NCBI RefSeq assembly: GCF_947172395.1
Contig: NC_069102.1
Span: 11,376,442-11,440,441 of the forward strand
Direction: 5' to 3'
DNA from: Bicyclus anynana
Lineage: Eukaryota; Arthropoda; Insecta; Lepidoptera; Nymphalidae
Length of the DNA: 64,000 nt
Under the pieces are notes generated by a model. That model saw only the letters and a program-made list of their open reading frames with translations, searched no databases and was not told the origin of the DNA. A program made the position numbers and the translations under genes. Positions 34,001 through 45,067 of the stretch are shown in pieces. How positions within the stretch are numbered: the first letter of the stretch is position 1; every line of letters starts with the position of its first letter.

Positions 34001-37000
34001 AATTTGGGCTAAGCAGAGTTTAATTTATCTAAGAGGTTGATTATGCTTAAACGAATGTCGGTGAACTCGGACCTAAAAGAGATTATTTCAAGTAGACTAC
34101 TTAACATACGGGGGGATAAGGGAATGCATCTCCACCTTAGCACTCTAACAGCCAACCTCACCTGCTCGTGATGTCTCCTGCTAATTGACGAACGAGGCTC
34201 TGGCATCCGAATAATGGCGGGATAACCATTTTTCAATCAGTCTGACTCTGCGATCGCCAACCCGCATGCCCAGCGTGGCGATTAGAGTATAAAACCTAAT
34301 GATTGGCACACCGAAAAGAAGGCCTCTAGTTTCCGGCGGCTCCACTTCTCCTGACTACGGTAGCAGTCAAAGGGATAGTAGCTAAGAATCTCCGGGTGAC
34401 GACGGGCTACCAAAAACAACTGACCTTGGCAACGTACCGCGTCTCGGTAAGCGCAGCGCAGCTCTGAAAGGTGGCAGGCATCGATTGGATGCAAAAACCC
34501 AAAGATAGATCCGGCTGGCGCTATTTAAAAGATTCCTTTGTCCAGCAGTGGTTACATAATGGCTGATGATGATGACTTAACACATGTTTTTATTGTACTT
34601 AAGGTGGTAGGCGACTCAGAGATCGAAGGCGAGGCGCGGAGATACCTGGCGGCCGCGGCGTGCCTCCGCGTGGCGCTGCGCACGCTGCGTCCGACGCTGC
34701 GCCCGCTGGACCTGCTGCGCTGTGAAGCGCTGCACGCGCTGGACGCGCCCGCGCGCACTAGACTACTCACTACTAAGTATAGGTACACACAGCAAGCTCA
34801 AGATTAAATAGCCGATATTGAATTGTTATTCTGATTTAATATCCATTATAATGTTGTTTTATATCTAGACAACCAATTGAACAGTTTTGAAAATGAAAAT
34901 TTAGGGTTACCTTAACACTGCTCTACCCCTACCTTACCCTACTCATAGAGTAGGGTAAGGTAGGGACTTGAAAGATAGGATGCCCAATCCTATCTTTCAA
35001 GTCTGATCAAACTGCACATGGTGTGCAAATTTAATTAACATTTGTTAAGTAGTTTAGAAGTCCATCGAGGACAAAGGGTGTGACACGTAATGTATATATC
35101 CCTACCTTACCCTACTCTACTCGAATAGAGTAGGGTAAGGTAGGGACTTGAAAGATAGGATGCGACTTGAAAGATAGGATGCCCTATCCTATCTTTCAGG
35201 TCTGATCAAACTGCACATGATGTGGAAATTTAATTAAAATTTGTTAAGTAGTTTAGGAGTCCATCAAGGACAAAGGGCGAGACACGTAATTTATATATTT
35301 TAGATGATGATACAAAAAGAACTTCTTACTTATTAATACCAAAATACAAAAATCATATACGTATGTATAACATACAAGTTTATATTAATTTAATTGTTGA
35401 AATCTTCTTTTGGGCATGATGGTGCCTGTGACAGAAGGCCTCACTCTTCCATAGCCAATTATAACATCTGTATGTAATTATGTATGAATGTATGTCTGCA
35501 GGTGTGTCTGTGTGTGTGTGTTTTTGTATGTGTAATTAATTGATATTGTGACAGACTGGCTATCTCCACGGCGCCCTTGAGCCGCGAGGCGCGCGCGGGC
35601 GCGGCGGCCGGCTCGCTGCCGCACGTGGGCCCCGCGCCGCCCGAGGCCTGCACCCCGTGGATGCGTCTCTACCTGTACCATCTGGCCGGCTACGGACCCC
35701 CCACGCTGCTGCTCACTAAAGGTACGCTTTACATCATGTAAGCATCTACGACAAAAGATTGAATGCAGGCACCTTTGACTAATTAGATATGGACCTGACT
35801 CGCTAGACTTTACCCCTAATTGATGTTTTATTGTTGTAATTGTTTTCATCATGGTAGCTTTAGTAGTTTATAAAAATATTGTTTCATTTTTAAGTAAGTA
35901 TTTCTATATCAAATTTGTAATAAAAAGAATCAATTCTTTAGCGGAACAGCAAAACATCCATCAAGTAATCGAATATTCTGTGAAACAAGTCAAATTAATG
36001 TGTTTGTTAAAGTTGTATTAGTGAGCGTAAACTTGGTCGCTAACTATGGGCCTCATAAGAAGGCTCAGAGTCACACAGCGGGCGATGGAACGAGCTATGT
36101 TAGGAGTATCTCTGCGTGATCGAATCAGAAATGAGGAGATCCGCAGAAGAACCAAAGTCACCGACATAGCTAAACGAGTTGCGAAGCTGAAGTGGCAATG
36201 GGCGGGGCACATAGTGCGAAGAGCCGATGGACGTTGGGGTCCCAAAGTGCTGGAATGGCGACCCCGCACTAGTAAGCGCAGTGTTGGCCGACCCCCCACC
36301 AGGTGGACTGACGACATCAAGCGAGTCGCAGGGATTCGCTGGATGCAGGCGGCTCAGTATCGTGATGTTTGGAAGTCCCTACAAAAGGCCTATGTCCTGC
36401 AGTGGACGTCCATCGGCTGATATGATGATGATGATAATGATGATGATGATATATTGTGATTTAAATTTATAGTTGTGTGTATATGACATACGTGTGTGTG
36501 GACACAAAGCATATTTATTGGTGTTAAATAATGTTTTCGAAGTGCGAGTTTAGACTGATTACCTTCTATATGATCTGCCTCGATAGAGGTTAGTTACCCA
36601 CTGTCAAAATGTATGAACTTGTTTGATCATTATCAAAACTACATCTGTAGAATCAATGTTTCATTCTTTTAAAATTACAATGTGTATTACAATTTAAATT
36701 TTATAGAAGTCTTTAGTAGTGTAAGGACACAATATATTTTTTTAATATTTTTTTTTTATTGTTTAATATTTTCGAATATTTTACCTTATTACCTCAAAAA
36801 ATGACAGACAATTTTGTTCGTGAATTTGAATGTGATACTGGTCCTTCAATAATTAGTCTGAGCTTGTCCTCCTCAAATAAATGACAGACAATTTTGTTGG
36901 TGAATTTGCGTGCGGTACAACTCCATAGCTAATTACTCTATGACAGGCACAGTGCTCCGCGGCGTGCCGCGCTGCCTATTGGGGTTCTCGCGGCTGGCGG

Positions 37001-40000
37001 TGTGGTGGTGGGGCGCGGAGGGCGAGGCGGCGGCGCTGCCGGCGGCGGGCGCGCTGGGCGCCGCCAACACAGCGCTGCGGCGCGGGCCCGTGCTGCTGCA
37101 GGCGGCCGGCGTGCGCGCGCCGCCCGCGCTGCGCCACCTGGCCTTCCCGCCCACAGACAAACAGCACGACGGTTGGTCTTATTGTTGCACAAAATTTAAT
37201 TCGGCTGGTGGGAGGCTTCGGCCGCGGCTAGTTACCACCCTACCGGCAAAGACGTACCGCCAAGCGATTTAGCGTTCCGGTACGATGCCGTGTAGAAACC
37301 GAAAGGGGTGTGGATTTTCATCCTCCTCCTAACAAGTTAGCCCGCATCTTAGACTGCATCATCACTTACCATCAGGTGAGATTGTAGTCAAGGGCTAACT
37401 TGTAAAGAATAAAAAAAAATAAAAAAATTGTCAATATATATATATAACAGTATAGTATATGTAAGACAAAATATTAATTTGTACAAACGAAAAGGAGACT
37501 TAAACCCACGTCTTACTAGACACGGGCATAAGTTAGTTATTTCTGCATATCGTCTCATTGTACAAATAGTCAACTGACGTTTTAAAAGTGCTTGTAAACT
37601 GAGCCTACTTGAAATAAATGATTTTTGATTTTGATTTTTGATTTTTGATTTTGATTTTTGATTTTGATTTTTGATATTGATTTTTGATTTTGATTTTGAT
37701 TTTGATTTTTGATTTTGATTTTTGATTTTGATTTTTGATTTTGATTTTTGATTTTGATTTTGAATTTGTCAAATAATCTTTTTCGCTGGCGTAAATGAAA
37801 CACTCCTTATGTTACCAACGCATACTGGGGTATTTCGGGCACATTGTACGGCGTGGTGACTACAGCTTAGAGAAAGTAATGGGCCGCTCATCAATACGAT
37901 GGGCTCGCCAGCTGAAGGAGGATAAAGGGACGAAGTTCTACACGATAGTAGCGATGGCCACCAACAGAAGCCGATGGAAGGCGTGGAACAGCAGGAGGCT
38001 GGGATCTTACCAGGACCACGTTCTTCAGTAATGAAGGAACGACTGTAGAGAGAGAAATGAAACACAATAACTAAAACAGCCTAAATAAACTAATATATTT
38101 TTTTTTATTTATTTATTTTGTACCAATATTAGTAACACACAAAAGTAAAAAGAGAAACAGTGAACAAGGAAACACTTATCTCTATAAGAGATCTCTGCCA
38201 CTGACCCTTGGCAGTGGGAGAGATTGTAAATAAAAGAAGTGGATAGCTACAACAAAAAAAGAAGTGAGGAAACATATTATACTTAATACATAAATAATAA
38301 AAGTAAATAATATTAAATTCACCAAAAATAACACTAATAAATAAATTAAAATAAATATATTAATTATAACAGTACATATCAATACTATATATAAATAATA
38401 ACTAAATAAATACATATATACATACATATAATATAACGATCTGTGATGATAAAGAAAGATAGTGTTCATGAAGTTGATGTTTAAAGGTATCAACTAATGG
38501 ATTTTTTTTGAAAATGGTATCTTTTAAATATTATTGTTGTTTGCAATGTGCAGAGCTCCAGAGCTTGTGGCGCAAGCACGCGGGGCTGCGGCGCCTGCTG
38601 CGGCGCCTGCGGCTGACGCGCTCGGCGGGCTACGTGACGCTCGCGGACATCGGCGTGCCGGACCTGGGCTGCGCGCACCCGCCCGCCGCCGTGCAACTTG
38701 GTGACTGTTTGTTACTCAGACCAATTATTGTATAGGACCTGCCTCGCTATTGTATAGGAACTGCCTCTATAGAATCGATGTTAAATAGTTGTAATCGTGT
38801 TCGTCGGTTAAAGAGCTCCGTAAAAATACCTTTTTGTTTAATTGAATTATGTAAAAAACGGGCAAAAACTTTTAGTTTAGTATAAGATATATACCAAATC
38901 TTAGCTCGTTTTCTTCAGAAAATGACAGACAATTTTGTTCGTGACTATGAGTGCGATACAGGTCCTTCTATAATTGGTCTGAGGTTTGTTATATACTAGC
39001 TTGTGGCGCAACACGCGGGGCTGTCGCTTAATACTCGCTAATAGCGTAGCTATCCATTGGTGAAAGAATTTATTTAATTTACAAGACATTAATATTTCAG
39101 TTGTCCCAAGAAAGAGAAAGGACATCTGCGGTATAGCTAAACCTGTCAGCGAGATTTCCATCTCCTCCGACGGTTCTCCAAAAGAAAGCACAGAGTATAC
39201 ACAAAACGTCAGCAACCTCCAGTCACCCATAGAGTCTCACTTCGCTGTCACCCCAACAACTGAGAGCAAGACCGGGTCTCCAGCAAACGGCTTCACTAGC
39301 ATCGACTGTGGAAAGTTACTCTGCGAAGAACTTGATAACTTAAACATCGATACACATCGAAGCAAAGAATCTATTGTCAGCGATGATTTCGTACCCATAC
39401 ATTCCTCGATCAGCTTCGACGATTTAAAAGACAGTAGACATTCCAAAGAGAATTCCATAAGCAAAGAATCTATTTCCGATGAGTTACTAAAAATTCATTC
39501 CCAGTTGTCCAATGAAGAAAAAAGAGTAATGTCCGAAGAGCAGTTGTGCGATAAACTAAACGATTCACCAAGTGAGAAAGACAAGGTTGCCAGACTAGAA
39601 AGTCAATTTAGTCAGAAGAAGAGTGGGAAGTCAGACAACCAGTTGAGCGATTTGTTCAGTCCGGCGGACGAGTCGATATCGATGTTCACTCAGTTGTCGG
39701 ACAAGTTGACGGAGATCACGAACGAGGGCGACAGCGGCGTTGACACGGCGCACAACAACTCTGACGAAGAGACTTGTAAACCAGAGGTATGTCTTAACTT
39801 TGTATTACTCAAGGTCAGTTAACATAATGGTTAAAGGTTAACACGATAAACTACTTTTATACCCTCGAACCAATTATAGAAGAGAGACAAATATCTTAGC
39901 AATCCATGGATTCATCGTGCGGGTGCCGGGTCCATCGCGTGGCACAGAGAAAAACCCCGAGCAGAGTTCTGGACTTGTGATCAGTGGATGTAGGGTTAAG

Positions 40001-42092
40001 GAATTTCTTGACAATCGATTTACACTCTCTTCCACAGCTCGTGTTGTTCTCCCTGCCTAGCCAAATGTGGTAAGATCCTACTAGAGCAGCTTTGGATACA
40101 CGTTCTAATATAGAACTTGCTGCAGTTCTAGAAAATCGAAGGTCTTACCCAACCTTGAGAGCATTCCATGGATTAACCATACAGGTGCTGGGTCCATCGC
40201 GTGGTAGAGAGAAAAACTCCGAGCAAAGTCCTGGACTTGTGACCAATGAATGTAGGGTTAAGGAATTCCTTGACAATCGATTAACACACTTCTCCGCTCT
40301 TGTTGTTCTCCCTATGTAGCCAAATTTGGTAAGATCCTACTAGAGCAGCTTTGGAAACCCGTTTTAATATAGAACTTGCTGCAGTTCTAGAAAATCGAAG
40401 GTCTTACCCAACCTTGAGACGGATATCTTAGCATTCCATGGATTCACCGTACAGGTGTCGGGTCTATCACGTGGTAGAGAGAAAAACTCCGAGCAGAGTC
40501 CTGGACTTGTGACCAATGGATTTAAGGTTAAGGATTTCCTTGATAATCGATTCTCCTCCGCTCGTGTTGTTCTCCCTATCTAGCTAAATTTGGTAAGATC
40601 CTACTAGAGCAGCTTTAGATACTCATTCTAATATAGAATTTCAGTTCTAGTGAGTTCAAGGTCTTACCCAATCTTACCAGTATCGCACCCGAAATTCACG
40701 AACTAAATTGTCCGTCATTTTCTGAGGAAACTAGAAGTTTTTGCACTTTATTTAAGGAGCTCTTTAACCGACAAACACAATTACAACTACGAAACTATAG
40801 AGACAGATTTTATACACGCGTTAGATCGCTGATTATACACTTTGACAGTAAAGTAACGTCAAGCGAGGCTGGTTGCAGCATCCAGTATTGTACTGGAAAT
40901 TTAAGCAGCGGCGATCACAAATGATCGGTAGCAATCAACGTGATAACCAAAAGGTTTGCGCTATCGGAGTATATTTATGATTTTTTATTTTTTTATTTAC
41001 AGAAATGGACAATTCTAGATCTACAATTCGGCATTCCATTGTTCGATGAGGAGTTGTGTGAAAGGGTGTGCAGCAACATAGTAGAGAAGATAGCAAAGCC
41101 GGAACTGTGAGTATTTCGCTTAGTTTATATTTGTTGGACCGACATCAATCAATATAATGATCAGTGGCGTGCACTTCATACATGCATTAAAGTACTGCAT
41201 ACTCTAAGAGTTGTCTTCTTAGTGCTTATTAAATACAAATTTTTCCAGTTTGCTTAATTTTATTACTAGTGCATACCCTGATCGACAACCTTATGCACGC
41301 CACTGATGATTGGTCGGTCCATCTAGTGAGGGATCGCCCAGTAAGCCTAAGATACGCCCCACAACATATCTCTAGACGAGGGAAAGTCAAATGTTGACTA
41401 ATAGTGCCGTAGTCAAAAATATCGGTCTCTCTTTTATTGCTATGAGACGAAAGAGAGAACGATATTTTCAATCCGTCGCTGTTGGCTTAAGCCTGCGAAG
41501 AAATTTTTCTGCAGAAGAACCCAAGTCACAGATATAGCTCCACAAGTCGCGAAGCTGAAGTGGCAATGGGCGGGGCACATACTTCATATTATGTTTATTC
41601 CAAAATTATTTATTTATAAAATTAATATTTTACAGTACTTTATTTTATTTCTAGGTTAGAAAAAGTGAGAGAAGACAATGAGTTCATACGAACAGAGGTG
41701 TTGAAATTTGTTTCACAATGTCAGGTGAGCTTCGTATTTGCATACATTTATTATTCACACTAATATTATAAATATGAACAAGTCTGTCTGTCTGTCTGTT
41801 ACCTTTTCACAGCTAAACTGCATTAACCGATTTTTCATTCAATGAACATTGGAGGAGACCTTAGCTTCTTTTATTTCTGGTAATATCCAAAGTTTCCACG
41901 GAATTTTGAAAAGCAAAATAAATCAGTTATTCCCTGTACTTAAATATTTTAACACATTATGTATATGATTTTTTTTTTCAGTATTATCCTGGAGAAGAAA
42001 TGGGTATAGTCAAACGTGGTACGTTGGTGCCTCTGCCGAGGAAAAATCTAGTTTTCGAGAATGGCCGTATCAGTGAGTGGACCGGCAAGTGA
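21450..42092 (+). CDS. FAM91A1: FAM91A1 homologue (endosome-to-Golgi vesicle-tethering factor)
   Basis: FAM91A1 is known to act at the Golgi with TBC1D23 and the WDR11 complex. Nineteen exons: 21450-21521, 21701-21785, 21904-22011, 23150-23251, 23497-23678, 23894-23994, 29375-29552, 30562-30695, 31755-31854, 32847-32957, 33797-33883, 34604-34782, 35555-35721, 36947-37171, 38554-38700, 39101-39786, 41003-41106, 41655-41724, 41982-42092. All phases agree: 2949 nt, 982 aa (human 838). The N-terminal domain has NQLRYRGSL, VKKDERKYYEAL, LMLYPYHLADMIVKGLRITP, NFTAADCLRLLGIGR, LDYHVVKMLY, GFVMNRIAGDYFETLLYKVF and VSIDEHTSVAELA. The C-terminal domain has AVLFDSTLAAYLMMGNLSP, LKSHAVTLFEVGKL, DESLDSLLIELDK, LYLYHLAGYGPPTLLLTKG, LRLTRSAGYVTLADI, LQFGIPLF and VPLPRKNLVFENGRISEW. 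Exon 16 (residues about 660-888) is a Ser/acid-rich linker that accounts for the extra length. Exons 7 and 8 have duplicated copies. The exon 8 donor (GTTCGT) is weak but phase-correct. AATAAA at 42118 follows. Confidence 0.95.
24295..26977 (-). pseudogene. Jockey-type ORF2 (endonuclease + reverse transcriptase), interrupted
   Basis: ORF2 starts with ATG at 26977 (RIAAWNINGLLGRK), and ORF1 stop and ORF2 start overlap as TAATG. The endonuclease motifs are ISETHL, FIAGGDWNAKNQCW and DDHSPI. The reverse-transcriptase motifs are SYRPISLLPLLSKLFEKLL, FGFTEGHSTVEQ, AFLDVQQAFDRVWHKGL and the catalytic FADDTTAL. The C-terminus is SRLSLNNKLLVYKS to LCGGQ. Two lesions are seen: an in-frame TAA at 26729-26731 and a one-base insertion near 25060 in the conserved PQGS motif. 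No RNase H domain is seen, as expected for the Jockey clade. Confidence 0.85.
26977..28564 (-). pseudogene. Jockey-type ORF1 (gag-like nucleic-acid-binding protein), frameshifted
   Basis: A likely start at 28564 (MAEQTKVYKLPQEG) opens a Lys/Glu-rich, Asn/Thr-rich N-terminal half, then a conserved domain (YRIIIKNLHHTTPQEYIRDA). A zinc knuckle begins as CKRCQQYGHTQ. The frame changes near 27450-27495, inside this region, and the following frame continues with CVKCAGAHKTTEC and CALCLGDHPANYKGC, the second and third knuckles. The C-terminal tail ends at 26977. Confidence 0.8.
28972..29180 (+). repeat. Dispersed SINE-like repeat, family D
   Basis: It begins CTAGCTGACGCCGCGCGG and continues GTGGTTCCCGTTCCCGTAGG, TATAGCCTATAGCCTTCCTC and TCGGACCAGTAGTTCCTGAG, with an (AAAC)n stretch, and ends CTTCAGCTTTTTAATATTAG. 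Copies at 33026-33230, 61350-61516 and a diverged one at about 55822-56040. Inside FAM91A1 intron 6, just upstream of the Jockey-type element. Confidence 0.8.
29415..29872 (+). repeat. 158 bp tandem array of FAM91A1 exon 7 (three copies)
   Basis: Three copies of GACAAGGT, then VSVPPLKGFVMNRI to VAELAAVLQ, start at 29415, 29573 and 29731: a period of exactly 158. Each copy has 132 bp of exon followed by 26 bp (GTGCGTGCGAGCCTATATAT...). Only copy 1 has the full exon start (LIYVDVPITAA) behind a genuine acceptor at 29372-29374. The 26 bp spacers cannot be introns and 158 is not divisible by 3, so only the copy 1 donor (29553) keeps the frame. The copies differ by about one base. The junction retains a shortened version of the sequence just upstream of copy 1 (CCTATA...GACAAGG). 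Confidence 0.9.
30180..30445 (-). repeat. Dispersed repeat related to the tandem repeats at 39890-40680
   Basis: The complement contains GTGCGGGTGCCGGGTCCATC, GCGTGGTAGAGAGAAAAACT, CAAATTTGGTAAGATCCTAT and TAGAGCAGCTTTGGATACTC, matching the plus-strand units at 39890-40680. Single inverted copy in FAM91A1 intron 7. Confidence 0.75.
30933..31024. repeat. (GAT)n microsatellite
   Basis: About 30 GAT units with one imperfect unit, in FAM91A1 intron 8, between exon 8 and its decayed partial copy. Confidence 0.9.
31063..31148 (+). pseudogene. Decayed duplicate of FAM91A1 exon 8 3' end
   Basis: About 86 bp matches the end of exon 8 and the following intron (GACGCCG, CGTGGCGGNACGCGCTCACC, ACGCANTACCACCAACC, CCATAGCTTAA) at an offset of about 426 bp. 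The copy has several substitutions, including a TAG in the coding frame, and lost the GTTCGT donor. It lies after the GAT microsatellite. It is an older version of the exon duplication seen at exon 7. Confidence 0.75.
31530..31730 (+). pseudogene. Decayed LINE reverse-transcriptase fragment
   Basis: The translation KGVPQG-stop-ILGPFLFLVYFIN, LAHNASHTCDIVLHMDNTQL matches the GVPQGSILGP to YADDT block of Jockey/CR1-like reverse transcriptases. The catalytic YADD is changed to HMDN and a stop interrupts PQG. In FAM91A1 intron 8. Confidence 0.6.
32348..32725 (+). mobile_element. 5'-truncated copy of the Jockey-type LINE 3' end
   Basis: Plus-strand sequence very close to the last part of ORF2 and the 3' UTR of the element at 24158-28960: SNIEIFQRYQNLVFRTIL, NAPWFTKTADMHEYLE, then the same 3' UTR (GATCACTGATAGATGTAACT) and a terminal A-tract. 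It has small indels within the ORF. The orientation is opposite to the larger copy; both are in FAM91A1 introns. Confidence 0.85.
32758..32812 (-). repeat. SINE family B head fragment
   Basis: The complement of CCACGGGGTTATCACTTCAC and GGAATCGGAGGCAGAGGTTA corresponds to the tRNA-like head of family B. It lies 35 bp upstream of FAM91A1 exon 10. Confidence 0.6.
33026..33230 (+). repeat. SINE-like repeat, family D
   Basis: Copy of the element at 28972-29180 with CTAGCTGACGCTGCGCGG, TATAGCCTATAGCCTTCCTC and TCAATCAAACAAACAAACAA. In FAM91A1 intron 10. Confidence 0.8.
33490..33650. repeat. Degenerate GGGTAGGGTTAGG-type G-rich simple repeat
   Basis: Irregular runs of GTAGGG, GTTAGGG and GTAGGAGTAGAG. 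They resemble telomeric repeats superficially but are irregular and intronic; insect telomeres are usually TTAGG. The minus-strand open frame here (Pro/Thr/Ser/Leu-rich) is the repeat translated. Confidence 0.75.
33925..33988 (+). repeat. SINE family B fragment
   Basis: GTGTGAAGTCTGCCAATCCG followed by CATTGGGCCAGC matches the middle of family B. It begins about 40 bp after the FAM91A1 exon 11 donor. The following 34000-34560 ends in the LINE/SINE-tail-like GGCTGATGATGATGA and is probably repeat-derived. Confidence 0.6.
34915..35300. repeat. Tandem pair of palindrome-bearing units (about 180 bp)
   Basis: Two units each contain CTACCTTACCCTACTC and its complement, then ACTTGAAAGATAGGATGC with its complement, then GTCTGATCAAACTGCACATG and AAATTTAATTAA. 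The second unit has an extra GACTTGAAAGATAGGATGC. Each palindrome could form a hairpin. In FAM91A1 intron 12. Confidence 0.8.
36046..36420 (+). pseudogene. LINE reverse-transcriptase C-terminal fragment
   Basis: A 124-codon frame, LRVTQRAMERAMLGVSLRDR, AKLKWQWAGHIVRRADGRWG, GRPPTRWTDDIKRVAG to QWTSIG, is the C-terminal end of an insect RTE-like non-LTR polyprotein. The frame is intact but lacks upstream domains. Shorter relatives occur near 32180-32250 and 41505-41580. In FAM91A1 intron 13, with a GATGAT tail. Confidence 0.8.
36545..36915 (+). repeat. Dispersed repeat related to 16960-17340 and 38700-38990
   Basis: Shared blocks: AGAATCAATGTTTCATT, TTAAAATTACA, GTGTAAGGACACA and AATGACAGACAATTTTGTT. 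Partly duplicated internally; both halves repeat GACAGACAATTTTGTT then GGTGAATTTG. Related pieces are near 38700-38990 and 40690-40810. Class not resolved. Confidence 0.6.
37195..37425 (+). repeat. SINE family A, 5'-truncated
   Basis: Starts in GCTGGTGGGAGGCTTCGGCC, continues GCCAAGCGATTTAGCGTTCC and CATCACTTACCATCAGGTGA, and ends in an A-rich tail. It starts about 25 bp after the FAM91A1 exon 14 donor. Confidence 0.8.
37610..37768. repeat. (TTTTTGATTTTGA)n simple repeat
   Basis: About 150 bp of TTTTGATTTTTGATTTTGA units of slightly variable length, in FAM91A1 intron 14. Confidence 0.9.
37797..38040 (+). pseudogene. LINE reverse-transcriptase C-terminal remnant
   Basis: ILGYFGHIVRRGDYSLEK, GRSSIRWARQLKED, MATNRSRWKAW resemble the terminal part of a retroelement polyprotein of a different type from 36046-36420. 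Short and isolated. Confidence 0.6.
39890..40680 (+). repeat. Three tandem units of about 265 bp
   Basis: Each unit has GGGTCCATCGCGTGG (or a variant), AGAGAAAAACTCCGAGCA, CTTGTGACCAATG, TTGTTGTTCTCCCT and GGTAAGATCCTACTAGAGCA. The units have diverged by substitutions and small indels. A single inverted copy lies at 30180-30445. In FAM91A1 intron 16. Confidence 0.75.
41163..41311. repeat. MITE-like inverted repeat
   Basis: The ends are GATCAGTGGCGTGCACTTC and TGCACGCCACTGATGATTG, about 150 bp apart. No coding content. In FAM91A1 intron 17. Confidence 0.6.
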
Positions 42093-45067
42093 TGATGTCC
42101 TCTGAACTTGGGATTTAAATAAACGAGCTTGGATGATATGTTGGGCCAATACAGTGAGGCCAATGTCGTATATGGCCAAGTTACTGTTTCAGCATAGAAA
42201 ATGCCCACTCTTTACATTGGCCAATGTGTTGGCTTGGCTATCATATATGGGATTTAAATATACGAGCATAAGGTTGGATGATATGTTGGGCCAACGCCAA
42301 GATACTGGATCAGAATTTAGGCAAATGCCTACTCTTCACATTGGCCATTATGTCGACGTGGCTATCAAGTATGGGATTTAAATATAAAAGGGTGTGGATT
42401 TTCATTATTCTCCTAACAAGTTAGCCCGCTTCCATCTTAGATTGCATCGTCATCGAATGAGATGGCAGTCAAGGCTAACAAAAAAAAAGAAAACAAAAGA
42501 AAGAAAAAACACAACGTTGGCCAACAAAGAGCGGGCATAACGTGATAGATATTAGAGTATTGACCATAACCAGTCGCCACAATGTTGGCAAATGTGAAGA
42601 GTGGGCGTAATATTGGAATCATTTTTTAATGAGAAAAATAATGGCCAACGCGTTGGTCCAATTTGGTGAGCCGATATTTTAAATTATCGCGTTACTTGAC
42701 CAATAAATTGAGCCATCATATACTGCCAAGTTGAGCTTGGCCCAGTGCATTGGCAAACAAACTGTCCAACGTATAGTGATACATTCATTTATATTCTAGG
42801 AATTATATAACAATGAGATTATATTTATTTAAAGTTTATTATGTTATGATACCTTTTAATTATTTTTGTTATGTATTAACCAATCGTACATATAAATTAT
42901 CGGGTAATTTGTTTACTAGATAGGTACTTTGAATGTTTTCAGCTCGTCTATATTAAAAATTGGCGTTTATTTGACATTTGTAACTTAAGAGTCTTTCACA
43001 CTGGTTGAGGCTTTTAATGTAGTACGAAAGAACGCTTGGGTGAATATGCCATAGGGCAATATAGTGATTGAATTAGTTATCGGTAAAAAAATTAAAAAGA
43101 ATCAACCATATCATTAATAATAAATTTTACTTTTGACGAGCTTTGACATTAAGAAACGAAACCAGAACTTAACGTAACGTAACGTAACGTACTCGTACGT
43201 ATTGTAGAATTAGGGTTTACGTCAGTTTTTGGTGGCTATTTAGCGTACCAGTACGATGCCATGTAGCAACCAGTCTAGGACACCTTGGAAATCAATCACA
43301 GACTTCATAACATCAAGTGGGAAGTCTTCCGTGACTTTGTCTTAAAAAAAACTGGTATTTTATGGTTATCAAGACTTAGTATTTGTGTTACTTACAAATT
43401 GTGTTCAAATACGTGAAGCCCGATAATGTCATTTATAGTCTTAAAATACGTAGGTATTGTTGTGAAAATTATATGCCGCTTATATTGAATGCAGTAGGTA
43501 ACCATTGTATGTAGTTGGATATGAAGTTGGAATTTAAAATGTATATACCTAAATTATAATGACCACAAAGTACCTTAACAGGTATTTCTAATGTTATAAA
43601 GAAGAAAGATTTTTATAAAAAAAAGTAGATCGTGTATTTGCTAAATAATCTCTATGTTCCAGTGAAAGTCTCAGTAAAATCGGCTTAGCCAGCCGTTTCA
43701 GAGAATAGCTTACACAAACAAACTGACAAAAATTTAAAAATGCTTGTTTGTATTTCAGCTTCATGTAAATATAAGCAATTGAGAAAATGCAGTTATTTTA
43801 AAGACAGATACTTCATTTATTTATAGATATGTATTTATGATGATATATAAAATAAATAAATACTTAGGCATATGTATTGAATGTGCTTTTAGGATTTGTA
43901 TGTGTTAGTAGATCCATGATACATTGTCGTCCGAACAGTTACCTAATTAAATTGCATGTACAGCAAAGTATACTTATTTGTGTATTTACATCATAAAAAT
44001 AGTTTCTATAGGTGAAGAGTTTGAAAAGCTATTTAATAAAAGAGAGATCTTTATAAGTCATATTCGATAACTTTATAATAGGAATAATTTAAACACTGTA
44101 AACTATAAAACGAAAGCGTAGTGTATTCTAATGAGTTTTTGTTAAACTGAGAGTAAAGAAAATTTTCGTCATTTTACGTGTATTAATTTTTTTTTAATTT
44201 CATTTTTTATTATTTATATTGAAACTAGTAACAATAACTAATACTGGTCACGCTCATAAAAGTATTCTCGAAAAATAATTGAGTTTACACTTTAGGTACT
44301 CACAACAAGAACAAGAATCACAAAAATAATATTATACTTGTTTACTTAATTTTGTGTGACAAAAAATTTACTCGTAATTTCATGTTATTGGTATTTAAAA
44401 TCTAATTTTAATACATTCAATCGGTTGCTATTTTCTGTTTTTCCAATATTTTGTAAATTCTAAGTTCCAAAGTAAGTTAACGTTCTAAGTTAAGTAAGTT
44501 AAAGACCCACAACTATTATCAAAATGATTGATTTCACAAATGTTTTTTTTTTATTTTTATTTTTCAAACGAATATTTTGAAAAATGCAACATTATACACA
44601 TGCATGTTTATTCTACCATTAGCATATAGATAAAATAGTTAACTAAATATTAACTAATTACAGATTTATTTTATTTAGATATGTATTTCATTTAAATAAT
44701 TAATATATTATTGCATTATAAATAATATGATAAAATAGTTTGCGTCCGGTATCTTAGATTATATAAATGTATAAACTACAAAAAAATCAAATATAGAGAA
44801 CAATTTGTGTGGCCAAGAAGTACATAGTTAATTCTAAAAGTTTAATATTTTATTTTTTGCCGCGCATTTACATCATCTTGCCTACCAAAGATTTTGTACT
44901 ATTAGACATGTCACTAGCGCGAAACTGAAGCGAACAAAGGTGGCTAGTTGTCTTAATTTCATTTAGTTGCGTAGATTGTTATTTCTACAAATAATACCTA
45001 AATATTGTCGCGTTATTTGTTCAGGAAGTGTAAAAACTTTAGGTATGTACCTATAGTACGATTATTA

